A stretch of DNA of 28,646 bases from a virus (IMGVR_UViG_3300025674_000275:1-28646); one strand, 5' to 3'; shown: positions 23,345 to 28,646, counted from the stretch's first letter. Numbers and translations: made by a program. The notes: generated by a model not told the origin, from the sequence alone.

Positions 23345-23704
23345 TTATCGTCTCCTGGTTCTTGTGGTGATTGTTCCTGAACCGGAACCGTAACCGGAAC
23401 CGTCACCGTAACCGGAACCGTAACCGTAACCGTAACCGCCACCGTTACCGTTACCGTAACCGGAACCGTCACCGTAACCGGAACCGTAACCGTAACCGTA
23501 ACCGCCACCGTAACCGTAACCGCCACCGTTACCGTTACCGTCACCGAAACCGGAACCGTCACCGAAACCGGAACCGTAACCGTAACCGTAACCGCCACCG
23601 GAACTGTAACCGGAACTGTAACCGCCACCGGAACCGTAACCGTCACCGTAACCGAAACCGTGACCGTAACCGTAACCGGAACCTACTGGATACTGATGAG
23701 TCAT
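23345..23704 (-). CDS. Gly/Tyr-rich repeat protein, tandem copy 4 (119 aa, longest)
   Basis: Head reads MTHQYPVG rather than MTYMYPVG. The core contains GGGY and SSGYSSGGGY segments and two near-identical internal blocks (GGGYGYGYGSG followed by FGDGSG or YGDGSG), showing expansion by block duplication. Tail GSGTITTRTRRR. Start at 23704, one base after the stop of copy 3. Confidence 0.75.
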   Translation of the reverse strand: MTHQYPVGSGYGYGHGFGYGDGYGSGGGYSSGYSSGGGYGYGYGSGFGDGSGFGDGNGNGGGYGYGGGYGYGYGSGYGDGSGYGNGNGGGYGYGYGSGYGDGSGYGSGSGTITTRTRRR

Positions 23705-23705
23705 C

Positions 23706-23987
23706 TTATCGTCTCCTGGTTCTTGTGGTGATTGTACCATAACCGGAACCGGAACCGTAACCGTAACCGTCACCGAAACCGAAACCGGAACCGTAACCGT
23801 CACCGTAACCGTAACCGGAACCGTCATCGTAACCGGAACCGTCACCGAAACCGTCACCGGAACCGTAACCGTAACCGTAACCGTCACCGTAACCGTAACC
23901 GGAACCGTCATCGTAACCGGAACCGTCACCGAAACCGTCACCGGAACCGTAACCGTAACCGTTACCTACTGGGTACATAAAAGTCAT
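23706..23987 (-). CDS. Gly/Tyr-rich repeat protein, tandem copy 3 (93 aa)
   Basis: Head MTFMYPVG. The core holds a clear internal tandem duplication of about 28 residues (GYGSGDGFGDGSGYDDGSGY present twice). The upstream junction uses AGGAGG as its ribosome site. Tail GTITTRTRRR. Confidence 0.75.
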   Translation of the reverse strand: MTFMYPVGNGYGYGSGDGFGDGSGYDDGSGYGYGDGYGYGYGSGDGFGDGSGYDDGSGYGYGDGYGSGFGFGDGYGYGSGSGYGTITTRTRRR

Positions 23988-23988
23988 T

Positions 23989-24222
23989 TTATCTCCTCCT
24001 GGTTCTTGTGGTGATTGTATCGTAACCTTCACCGGAACCGTAACCGCCACCGTAACCGTAACCGCCACCGGAACCGTAACCGTCACCGAAACCGTAACCG
24101 TCACCGTCACTGTAACCGTAACCGGAACCGTAACCGTAACCGGAACCTTTACCGTCACCGAAACCGTCACCGAAACCGTAACCGGAACCGTAACCGGAAC
24201 CTACTGGATACATAAAAGTCAT
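23989..24222 (-). CDS. Gly/Tyr-rich repeat protein, tandem copy 2 (77 aa)
   Basis: Head MTFMYPVG, tail YDTITTRTRRR. The core contains one Lys (DGKGSG) and ends GGGYGYGGGYGSGEGYD, identical in wording to the end of copy 1, so copies 1 and 2 are the closest pair. AGGAGG lies eight to nine bases before the ATG, within copy 1's terminal Arg codons. Confidence 0.75.
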   Translation of the reverse strand: MTFMYPVGSGYGSGYGFGDGFGDGKGSGYGYGSGYGYSDGDGYGFGDGYGSGGGYGYGGGYGSGEGYDTITTRTRRR

Positions 24223-24223
24223 T

Positions 24224-24451
24224 TTATCTCCTCCTGGTTCTTGTGGTGATTGTATCGTAACCTTCACCGGAACCGTAACCGCCACCGTAACCGTAACCGC
24301 CACCGGAACCGGAACCGTCACCGTAACCGTAACCGTCACCATCACCGTCACCGGAACCGGAACCGTCACCGAAACCGTAACCGTAACCGTTACCGGAACC
24401 GTAACCGAAACCGTAACCGGAACCGGAACCTACTGGGTAGGTATAGTTCAT
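24224..24451 (-). CDS. Gly/Tyr-rich repeat protein, tandem copy 1 (75 aa)
   Basis: First gene of the array. Its ATG overlaps the stop of the 113-aa gene (TGATG), so the whole array is coupled to that gene and its promoter. The head is MNYTYPVG, the most different of the set. The core is rich in GSG/GDG; the tail YDTITTRTRRR is shared with copy 2. No known domain; I recall short GYG/GDG/GSG-repeat proteins in other phages next to similar partner genes, but their role is not established. Confidence 0.75.
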   Translation of the reverse strand: MNYTYPVGSGSGYGFGYGSGNGYGYGFGDGSGSGDGDGDGYGYGDGSGSGGGYGYGGGYGSGEGYDTITTRTRRR

Positions 24452-24792
24452 CACTTACCCCAAGATTCAGTCACAGGGACAGTGAAAATAACAGATCCAG
24501 AAGGAACTTTGACTGGATAATCACACTCCTTAAGGGTCACTTTATTTGACGTTGGATCCTTGAGAACTCCAGTGAAACCAATGCTTTCCCAACGGAAAAC
24601 ATGGACGGCATTGGAAATAGTCAGTTCACCAGTAACTTCACATGTAGTAACGTTACCAGCAAAGATCCATCCTCGGTCAATCACCACAACGGCACGATTG
24701 CCAACTGGAGTACTACTAATTCCAACTGAATCAGCAGGGACATAGGTAATACCATTCACTTCAATGGAACCAAGGTTAGCAGAGATAGACAT
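24451..24792 (-). CDS. Conserved phage protein with RGWIFAG core, 113 aa
   Basis: The protein starts MSISANLGSIEVNGITYVPA and contains VVVIDRGWIFAGNV (about 35-48) followed by LTISNAVHVFRWESIGFTGV (about 57-76). The motif RGWIFAGD followed by a short linker and AxxVxxWxxxG is common in small proteins of unrelated phages (I think annotated DUF6948); the fold is probably a small beta domain and the function unknown. It has its own promoter (24820-24848) and leads the Gly/Tyr-rich array, which begins by stop/start overlap. This suggests that it and the array work together or are simply co-expressed. Confidence 0.75.
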   Translation of the reverse strand: MSISANLGSIEVNGITYVPADSVGISSTPVGNRAVVVIDRGWIFAGNVTTCEVTGELTISNAVHVFRWESIGFTGVLKDPTSNKVTLKECDYPVKVPSGSVIFTVPVTESWGK

Positions 24793-24819
24793 AATGTTTG
24801 TTTGGTTGTTTACTTTATA

Positions 24820-24848
24820 AGTATAGGATGAAATGGCGAGACCGTCAA
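24820..24848 (-). promoter_or_regulatory. Early promoter (module 4) for the array operon
   Basis: TTGACG (24848-24843), 17-base spacer, TATACT (24825-24820). It retains the shared upstream block found in modules 2 and 3 but has lost the terminator T-run. Confidence 0.72.
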
Positions 24849-24876
24849 GGAGTGCTGTGACAGTTGTGGAAGTGGT

Positions 24877-25137
24877 TTACTCTCCCCCAAAATGACTTGT
24901 TGGTTTTCCATCTGGATCACGGGATACACTTTCAACCCACTCCTTACCATCATATACTACAGGAAAATAAACTCTCGTTTTAGTCCATAGAGTAAATGGT
25001 TTTCCTTCACTACCACCGTAACCATCATCAAACTGTTCACAAAGTTCTTCTTCGGTGAGAGTGCATGAAACAACACTATCCCATGAATCATCACGGTTAT
25101 TCATTTCTTGTGTGATAAGAGATTTCCAATCAGTCAT
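24877..25137 (-). CDS. Conserved small phage protein, 86 aa
   Basis: Starts MTDWKSLITQEMNNRDDSWD and ends PDGKPTSHFGGE, with GKPFTLWTKTRVYFPVVYDG in the middle (about 45-64). From memory, proteins with this EMxxxxDSWDxxxxxTLxExELxxxF...PFTLWTxxRVYFPxxYDG...V.RxPxxxxxxHxG pattern occur in many phages and some bacteria; the function is unknown. AGGAG lies seven bases before the ATG. Confidence 0.8.
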   Translation of the reverse strand: MTDWKSLITQEMNNRDDSWDSVVSCTLTEEELCEQFDDGYGGSEGKPFTLWTKTRVYFPVVYDGKEWVESVSRDPDGKPTSHFGGE

Positions 25138-25173
25138 CTGTCAACTCCTTAGTCCTTTGTGTGTATGAAGTCA

Positions 25174-25500
25174 TTAGAGTGCCTCCACATCATAAGAAAG
25201 TTCTTTGATTTCTTCTACATTCAAAATTTTAGTATAACCAGAAGGATAATCATTCATACCAGCATCAAAGATAAACACAGGAATGTTTCGTTCTTTACAG
25301 AGTTCTTTGAACTTTTCTTCGTCAAGTTCAAACTTACCAACATACTTAACATTTGGATACCTGTCCCAAGATGTTACAAGTCCTCCTGGATAATAACTCC
25401 ACTCAAACTTATCAAGTTCTTGAATGATGTTTTCTGCCTCTTGAATATGCTCTGGATTAGTGTAGATGCGTCCGTATCCTTTGTAAGTGAAGGCAGTCAT
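25174..25500 (-). CDS. Hypothetical protein, 108 aa
   Basis: No family recognised. A mixed alpha/beta soluble protein: YKGYGRIYTNPEHIQEAENI near the N-terminus, a Trp/Tyr-rich middle (FEWSYYPGGLVTSWDRYP, about 32-49), then FDAGMNDYPSGYTKIL near 78-93. The promoter at 25524-25552 lies directly upstream, giving a very short leader. It is followed 36 nt later by the 86-aa gene, probably in one transcript. Confidence 0.68.
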   Translation of the reverse strand: MTAFTYKGYGRIYTNPEHIQEAENIIQELDKFEWSYYPGGLVTSWDRYPNVKYVGKFELDEEKFKELCKERNIPVFIFDAGMNDYPSGYTKILNVEEIKELSYDVEAL

Positions 25501-25523
25501 TTCAGTTCTTTGTGTATGAGAGT

Positions 25524-25552
25524 ATTATACAATAAAAAACCACCCCTGTGAA
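25524..25552 (-). promoter_or_regulatory. Early promoter fused to terminator (module 5)
   Basis: TTCACA (25552-25547), 17-base spacer, TATAAT (25529-25524). Confidence 0.7.
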
Positions 25553-25560
25553 GAGGTGGT
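25534..25560 (-). terminator. Terminator after the 103-aa gene
   Basis: ACCACC/GGTGGT stem (25560-25555 with 25544-25539) followed by a run of T. It shares bases with promoter module 5. Confidence 0.75.
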
Positions 25561-25567
25561 AGACAGT

Positions 25568-25879
25568 TCAAGATTTTTCCTCCATAATATCTTTTACTTT
25601 ATAAAAAACTTCGTCTATTGGATAAGTTTTTACTTTACGAGTTTCAATATCATCTACCATTTGTGTTAGATACTCAAGAAATTCTTTAGAATAAACATCG
25701 TCTTCACCAAGAGTTTGCCAAAACCATTCTCTACATTCTGTGTATGGGTCATCATAATCAAGCACAGTGTATCCATCATAATTTGATGTCATAAGATCTG
25801 CCCAGATGTCGAATGCAGATCTAATAGTTTGCCATCCAGTCATCCAACAATGACCTATCCAATACTGATACCAGTTCAT
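25568..25879 (-). CDS. Hypothetical Trp-rich protein, 103 aa
   Basis: No family recognised. The first 35 residues are unusually rich in Trp (MNWYQYWIGHCWMTGWQTIR then FDIWADLM), the rest acidic and helical (FLEYLTQMVDDIETRKVKTY, YKVKDIMEEKS). No signal peptide. The gene is a single transcription unit between promoter module 6 (25908-25936) and the terminator at 25534-25560. The Shine-Dalgarno is weak. Confidence 0.68.
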   Translation of the reverse strand: MNWYQYWIGHCWMTGWQTIRSAFDIWADLMTSNYDGYTVLDYDDPYTECREWFWQTLGEDDVYSKEFLEYLTQMVDDIETRKVKTYPIDEVFYKVKDIMEEKS

Positions 25880-25907
25880 ACTTCATGGGTCTGATGTCTA
25901 TAAGAGT

Positions 25908-25936
25908 ATTATACAATAAAAAACCACCCCAGTCAA
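25908..25936 (-). promoter_or_regulatory. Early promoter (module 6)
   Basis: TTGACT (25936-25931), 17-base spacer identical to modules 2 and 5, TATAAT (25913-25908). The T-run is present, but the matching upstream hairpin arm is not clear. Confidence 0.72.
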
Positions 25937-26058
25937 TGAGAAGTTATACCTACTTTTTGTTTTCGATAGAGTTGAGGCCAAGTGTCACGAATAATCTCTG
26001 CCAACTTATCAGGAGTTTCTGATGTAATCCCTATTAAATTGCTCCAAACCTTGATCCG
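25933..26058 (-). other. Coding-like open stretch after talC without a start codon
   Basis: In a frame shifted from talC, 41 codons are open and the part past the talC stop reads ETPDKLAEIIRDTWPQLYRK, an amphipathic helix-like sequence. No ATG, GTG or TTG begins it. It may be the remnant of a small gene or of a longer protein joined by a lost frame. Confidence 0.3.
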
Positions 26059-26653
26059 TTAGAACATGATTATACATTCCCCAGAATACTTTAGGTGGAA
26101 TTGTACAGATTTCTGCACCAGCATCAAAGCATCTTCCTACCTGATGAACATCACGAACTGATGCGGCAAGAATTTTAGTAGTGCTGAAGTGACGATCATA
26201 AACACCGGCAATTGCCTGCACAAGTGCAATTCCAGAAACAGAATTATCATTCAGTCTTCCCACAAAAGGAGAAACATATGCAGCACCTGCACGACGAGCA
26301 AGAATTGCCTGTGCTACAGAGAAGATAAGAGTTACATTAACCTTTCTTCCCACAGAAGCAAGTGCCGTACATGCCTTTAATCCTTCTACAGTACAAGGAA
26401 CTTTGATTGTGACATTCCATAGTCCTTCAAATTCCATTGCCTGATCAATCATTTCTTCGGCAGTATCGGCAACAACTTCTGCCGATACAGATTGAAATTG
26501 ATTACTCATAGAAGAAATCTCTTTGATAACTTCTACAGGTTCACGACCACTTCTTTTAATCAAAGTAGGATTGGTTGTGATACCCTCAATCATTCCTGTT
26601 GTGTTTGCCTTACTGATTTCATCAATATCAGCAGTGTCTAAAAATATTTTCAT
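26009..26653 (-). CDS. talC: Transaldolase-like enzyme (TalC/FSA type)
   Basis: A 214-aa (beta/alpha)8 aldolase of the short TalC/fructose-6-phosphate aldolase type. MKIFLDTADIDEI is the classic start, TTNPTLIKR (26-34) follows, and Lys84 in VTIKVPCT (82-88) is the Schiff-base lysine; NVTLIFSVAQAILARRAGAA (106-125) and SPFVGRLND (128-136) complete the signature. In cyanophages TalC diverts host carbon through the pentose phosphate pathway during infection, supporting NADPH and nucleotide production. Its ATG shares a base with the petE stop (TAATG). Confidence 0.96.
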   Translation of the reverse strand: MKIFLDTADIDEISKANTTGMIEGITTNPTLIKRSGREPVEVIKEISSMSNQFQSVSAEVVADTAEEMIDQAMEFEGLWNVTIKVPCTVEGLKACTALASVGRKVNVTLIFSVAQAILARRAGAAYVSPFVGRLNDNSVSGIALVQAIAGVYDRHFSTTKILAASVRDVHQVGRCFDAGAEICTIPPKVFWGMYNHVLTDQGLEQFNRDYIRNS

Positions 26654-26976
26654 TAGTTAACGTGAATAGTTCCTGTCATTCCGGCACCCTGATGAGGACC
26701 ACAGAAGAAAGTATAATCTCCAGCATCGGCAAAAAGAATATCTTGTGATTCTCCAGGATTAAACATCAGTGATTCTCTTGAGAGATCGGCACGTCCCTCA
26801 ACAATAATGTTATGGGGCGGGAGCATATTATTCACAAAGTGAATCGTGTCTCCAGCATTAATTGTAACATCTGACGGATCAAAAATCAAGTTCCCACCAG
26901 AACCCATTGTGACATCAATAGCCCATGCGGGTGCGGCAAGAAAGAGTGTAGCAAGAAGTGCAAAAAGAAATTTCAT
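26653..26976 (-). CDS. petE: Plastocyanin
   Basis: A 107-aa type I copper protein. Residues 1-19 (MKFLFALLATLFLAAPAWA) are a Sec signal peptide with an AWA cleavage site, sending it to the thylakoid lumen. The mature domain has the copper ligands His55 (PPHN), Cys92 and His95 (FFCGPHQGAGM) and Met100. It would carry electrons from cytochrome b6f to photosystem I or the terminal oxidase, sustaining light reactions in the infected cell. At about 88 mature residues it is slightly shorter than host plastocyanin, as usual for phage copies. It overlaps talC by one base, so both are expressed together. Confidence 0.96.
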   Translation of the reverse strand: MKFLFALLATLFLAAPAWAIDVTMGSGGNLIFDPSDVTINAGDTIHFVNNMLPPHNIIVEGRADLSRESLMFNPGESQDILFADAGDYTFFCGPHQGAGMTGTIHVN

Positions 26977-27001
26977 TGAGTATTTGCAATTACTCTATCT
27001 A

Positions 27002-27241
27002 TCACATTCTTATGTCCGGGTACTTTGGATGTGTTGTGAAACCCTGATTAGAAAATTCATTATCATTCCAATGTCTTACTGCATTCGAAACGATTGCAAT
27101 ATTAGTAATGAGATATGTAAGAAAAATAAATGTTCGGATGGTAGCAACAATATCAGATTCTTTATCATTATCTGATGCTTTCTGTCCAAGTGCTTTACAC
27201 CACAATCTCCAAAATGATTTACTCTTTTTCTTTTTACTCAT
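27002..27241 (-). CDS. Small membrane protein with basic N-terminus, 79 aa
   Basis: A Lys-rich start (MSKKKKSKSFWRLWCKALGQ), an acidic linker (KASDNDKESD), one hydrophobic helix (about 31-52, VATIRTFIFLTYLITNIAIV) and a short soluble tail. From memory, this KSFWxxWCxxLGQKASDxDxESDIVAxIRTFIFLTYxITN pattern is conserved in T4-like cyanophages near petE/talC, with unknown function. The gene starts just after a terminator hairpin. Confidence 0.8.
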   Translation of the reverse strand: MSKKKKSKSFWRLWCKALGQKASDNDKESDIVATIRTFIFLTYLITNIAIVSNAVRHWNDNEFSNQGFTTHPKYPDIRM

Positions 27242-27252
27242 ATTCGACCATT

Positions 27253-27276
27253 AAAAAAGGACTCATCAGAGTCCTT
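27253..27276 (-). terminator. Rho-independent terminator
   Basis: AAGGACTC-TGAT-GAGTCCTT hairpin (27276-27257) followed by TTTT on the minus strand, ending the gene at 27309-27494. Confidence 0.85.
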
Positions 27277-27308
27277 ATTACATCAGTATTTAGATAAGAC
27301 CATATGCA

Positions 27309-27494
27309 TTATTCTCTAAGAACCTCCCGACATATACGTTTGCATGATGACTGATTATCATCACACTCAATTAGACAATTGTAATAATCATTAATTAGAT
27401 CCGATTCCTCTATACTTTTATCTAGGGTTTTACCAAATCTTTTAAAACTTTCTTTCCATCCTGCTAATTGATTATAGGATATAAGATTATGCAC
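27309..27494 (-). CDS. Small cysteine-motif protein, 61 aa, GTG start
   Basis: I take the GTG at 27494, which has GGAGG five bases upstream; the frame stays open to 27506. The C-terminal half holds CLIEC-DDNQSS-CKRIC, a twin C-x3-C arrangement that could form a disulfide- or metal-linked helical hairpin. No known family is recognised. An 11-codon frame (MSKFICGGYCA) ends on the start of this gene (GTGCATAA) and may be a coupled leader peptide. The terminator at 27253-27276 follows. Confidence 0.62.
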   Translation of the reverse strand: MHNLISYNQLAGWKESFKRFGKTLDKSIEESDLINDYYNCLIECDDNQSSCKRICREVLRE

Positions 27495-27643
27495 AATAAC
27501 CTCCACAAATAAATTTACTCATAATAAAAATCGACTTAGTTACACTTTGCTCAACTCTCCAATTCTACCACTATATAGATGATTTGTGTGTAAATCAATA
27601 CAATTCAGAAACAAAAATTTATGCCTACGAGTTTATACTTAGA

Positions 27644-28066
27644 TTATTTTTTCTTTCTACGGATGATTGGTTCTGTTTTACGAATCATTCTCTTATTTGC
27701 ATAATTAGCATCCATAGCAACATGACCAGTCCTTGTGTTTCTTACAACTGGTTTCTTTGGTGTCGTTTTCTTTTGTGATGTAAGTCCTTTTGGAATAGTA
27801 TCCGTCTTAGAGATTGAGTTCTTCGGCACTCTATAAGATACTACTGCTGGTTTCTTCTTTCTTGATTTGGAAGTAAACTCAGCATATTTTTCTGCTTTCT
27901 TTCTATCTGGTGTTACATAATGTCCTGGTCCTTCACTTCCCTTAGGAGAAGGTCTAGGACCACTTTTTTTGATCGATGCCACTGAGTCCGTATCAGATCC
28001 ATGATGAAGTCTTATCATTTTTATTCTTTTCTCTGCTTCAGTTATGAACTCTGCGTAAGATTTCAT
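27644..28066 (-). CDS. Possible capsid-targeted ADP-ribosyltransferase-like protein, 140 aa
   Basis: The N-terminus MKSYAEFITEAEKR closely resembles the capsid-targeting sequence of T4 internal proteins (MKTYQEFIAEA). Residues 18-64 then look like the start of an H-Y class ADP-ribosyltransferase or PARP-like fold: LHHGS (20-24, the NAD-binding His-Gly), a helix SVASIKKSGP, then GHYVTPD (48-54) and AEKYAEF (58-64). PARPs show L-x-H-G-S, GxxIxxxG, GxGIYF and a following A-x-x-Y in the same order. The second half is very basic (SRKKKPAVVSYRV, ending IRRKKK), suitable for DNA or RNA contact. No clear third catalytic Glu is seen, so activity is uncertain. If correct, the protein is packaged in the head and injected. 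It could instead be an inactive relative or a DNA-packing protein. Confidence 0.55.
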   Translation of the reverse strand: MKSYAEFITEAEKRIKMIRLHHGSDTDSVASIKKSGPRPSPKGSEGPGHYVTPDRKKAEKYAEFTSKSRKKKPAVVSYRVPKNSISKTDTIPKGLTSQKKTTPKKPVVRNTRTGHVAMDANYANKRMIRKTEPIIRRKKK

Positions 28067-28076
28067 CTTCTTTTTT

Positions 28077-28445
28077 TTAAGTATTTAGATAATCTATCAT
28101 ACTTTGGAGAGTTTGGGTGTTGTCTCCCAACAGACCCAGTGCGGTGTTGCAGTTGTTGCAGAGAACACCCCGTATCTTGTTTGTAGAGTGGCAGTGGTCA
28201 ATACATTTCTTGGTTAGTTCTGCATCACATATTTGGCAGTTTGTATTAGACATCAAGTTATTATATTGGTCTTCTGTGAGCCTAAACTTTCGTCTCATAA
28301 ATTCGTGTGGTTTGTAATATTGCTTACGCACTTTTGTAGAGCACTTTTTACATTTTGGTTGAAGACCTACATTTCCTGTTGGATATGTTCTCTTATAGAA
28401 TGCAGTATCAGGAAGTTCTTGATTGCATTTAGAACAAACTTTCAT
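28077..28445 (-). CDS. Endonuclease VII-like (HNH-fold) nuclease, 122 aa
   Basis: Two zinc knuckles at the N-terminus (C4-x2-C7, C32-x2-C35), then C70-x2-C73 and the core IDHCHSTNKIRGVLCNNCNT (82-101) with GLLGDN (104-109). D83-H84, the C-x2-C at 96-99 and N100 are the endonuclease VII signature, as in T4 gp49, which resolves branched DNA. At 122 aa it is a short, probably free-standing, homing-type member rather than the packaging resolvase (about 157 aa in T4). It is preceded by late and early promoter boxes at 28471-28485. Confidence 0.88.
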   Translation of the reverse strand: MKVCSKCNQELPDTAFYKRTYPTGNVGLQPKCKKCSTKVRKQYYKPHEFMRRKFRLTEDQYNNLMSNTNCQICDAELTKKCIDHCHSTNKIRGVLCNNCNTALGLLGDNTQTLQSMIDYLNT

Positions 28446-28470
28446 TTTCGTAATGCGTATTTTCTATACT

Positions 28471-28485
28471 TATTTATACATTATA
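28471..28485 (-). promoter_or_regulatory. Overlapping early -10 and late promoter boxes
   Basis: The minus strand reads TATAATGTATAAATA: a TATAAT box (28485-28480) directly before a TATAAATA late box (28478-28471), upstream of the endonuclease VII-like gene. Confidence 0.6.
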
Positions 28486-28489
28486 ACAT

Positions 28490-28515
28490 AAAAAAAGAGA
28501 CCCGAAGGTCTCTTT
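28490..28515 (-). terminator. Rho-independent terminator with TTCG loop
   Basis: AAAGAGACC-TTCG-GGTCTCTTT hairpin (28515-28494) followed by a T-run on the minus strand, ending the RimK-like gene. Confidence 0.9.
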
Positions 28516-28529
28516 CTTGTTATTCATTA

Positions 28530-28646
28530 TTATCCTCCACATCTAAGTTTAACATAGTCAAAAACTTTTTGAGGAACATTAATATCTAATGCTTTTTCAA
28601 ATCCTTCAAATCCTGGTGCGGAGTTTGCTTCACAGATTCGGTATCC
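28530..28646 (-). CDS. RimK-like ATP-grasp ligase, C-terminal fragment
   Basis: The last 38 residues of a gene that enters from the right edge: GYRICEANSAPGFEGFEKAL then DINVPQKVFDYVKLRCGG. The C-E-A-N-S-x-P-G-F-E-G-x-E block is the C-terminal, metal- and ATP-binding signature of RimK-type alpha-L-glutamate ligases (ATP-grasp). Such genes are known in cyanophages; RimK adds glutamate to proteins such as ribosomal protein S6, but the phage target is not established. It is followed by the terminator at 28490-28515. Confidence 0.85.
   Translation of the reverse strand, partial: GYRICEANSAPGFEGFEKALDINVPQKVFDYVKLRCGG

Larger units (their letters stand above)
22478..24451 (-). repeat. Tandem gene array built on GGT-NNC hexamers
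   Basis: Seven complete coding units of 228-360 bp share a nearly identical junction block (end of one gene, Shine-Dalgarno, TAA-A-ATG, first 8 codons) separating variable hexamer tracts. On the plus strand the tracts appear as runs of AACCGT/CACCGT/AACCGG. They contain no stop codon in the alternative frames, producing long shadow frames on both strands. Confidence 0.92.

Noticed and set aside
22504-23980. Long plus-strand frames reading NRNRHRNRNR or TVTVTVTV
   Set aside because: They arise because the GGT-NNC hexamers have no stops in other frames or on the other strand. The minus-strand frame has proper starts, ribosome sites and conserved ends.
22480-24450. CRISPR-like array
   Set aside because: Repeats are hexameric coding tracts in frame with starts and stops; there are no uniform repeat/spacer units.
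27540-27600. Possible tRNA between the 61-aa gene and 27644
   Set aside because: No T-arm sequence (GGTTCRANNCC) and no acceptor stem pairing could be found.
28490-28520. Short frame MNNKKETFGSLF after the RimK-like stop with a GGAGG upstream
   Set aside because: It lies within the terminator hairpin and would encode only 17 residues; the GGAGG is part of the terminal Gly codons.

Overview
This window looks like part of a T4-like marine cyanophage genome (a myovirus of Synechococcus or Prochlorococcus). The DNA is AT-rich. Every gene I can support is on the minus strand, genes are tightly packed with 1-4 nt stop/start overlaps, and several T4-type late promoters (TATAAATA) are present. The gene set is typical of the group: auxiliary metabolic genes (plastocyanin, TalC transaldolase, PurC, PurM), an S74-terminated giant fibre, a second large beta-helical fibre, glutaredoxin and many small conserved phage proteins. 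Transcription runs from high to low coordinates.

Layout in window order. (1) 1-2000: an edge fragment of a zinc-ribbon endonuclease-like gene, a 53-aa conserved protein, a GIY-YIG homing endonuclease bracketed by short direct repeats, and hypotheticals. (2) 2017-3412: a conserved phage protein, a small membrane protein and glutaredoxin. (3) 3416-7262: carbamoyltransferase, GT9-like glycosyltransferase, a small DUF7936-like protein and sulfotransferase, a probable surface-modification cassette directly downstream of (4) 7303-18766: a 2490-aa fibre with roughly 90 copies of a 17-residue repeat and an S74 chaperone end, a 113-aa structural protein and a 1207-aa fibre, led by a late promoter. (5) 18825-21620: HNH endonuclease, an unknown protein, purM, an unknown 89-aa protein and purC, with the last four genes overlapping or nearly so. 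(6) 21702-25879: small early-type genes, including a tandem array of seven complete plus one truncated Gly/Tyr-rich genes made of GGT-NNC hexamers. (7) 26009-26976: talC and petE, overlapping by one base. (8) 27002-28646: small genes, a possible capsid-targeted ADP-ribosyltransferase-like protein, an endonuclease VII-like protein, and the 3' end of a RimK-like ATP-grasp ligase.

How the parts work together: talC, petE, purC and purM fit the known cyanophage strategy of supporting host carbon flux, photosynthetic electron transport and purine supply during infection. The fibres plus the sulfo-/glycosyl-/carbamoyl-transferase cassette fit host recognition or surface modification. The most unusual items are the tandem Gly/Tyr-rich gene array with ribosome-binding sites built into its conserved C-terminal codons, the heavily duplicated fibre repeat, a recurring module in which a terminator hairpin and a sigma70-type promoter share the same bases, and the small ART-like protein with a T4 internal-protein-like N-terminus. 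I saw no tRNA, CRISPR array, insertion sequence or integrase. Family names were assigned by eye and from memory; no database search was possible.
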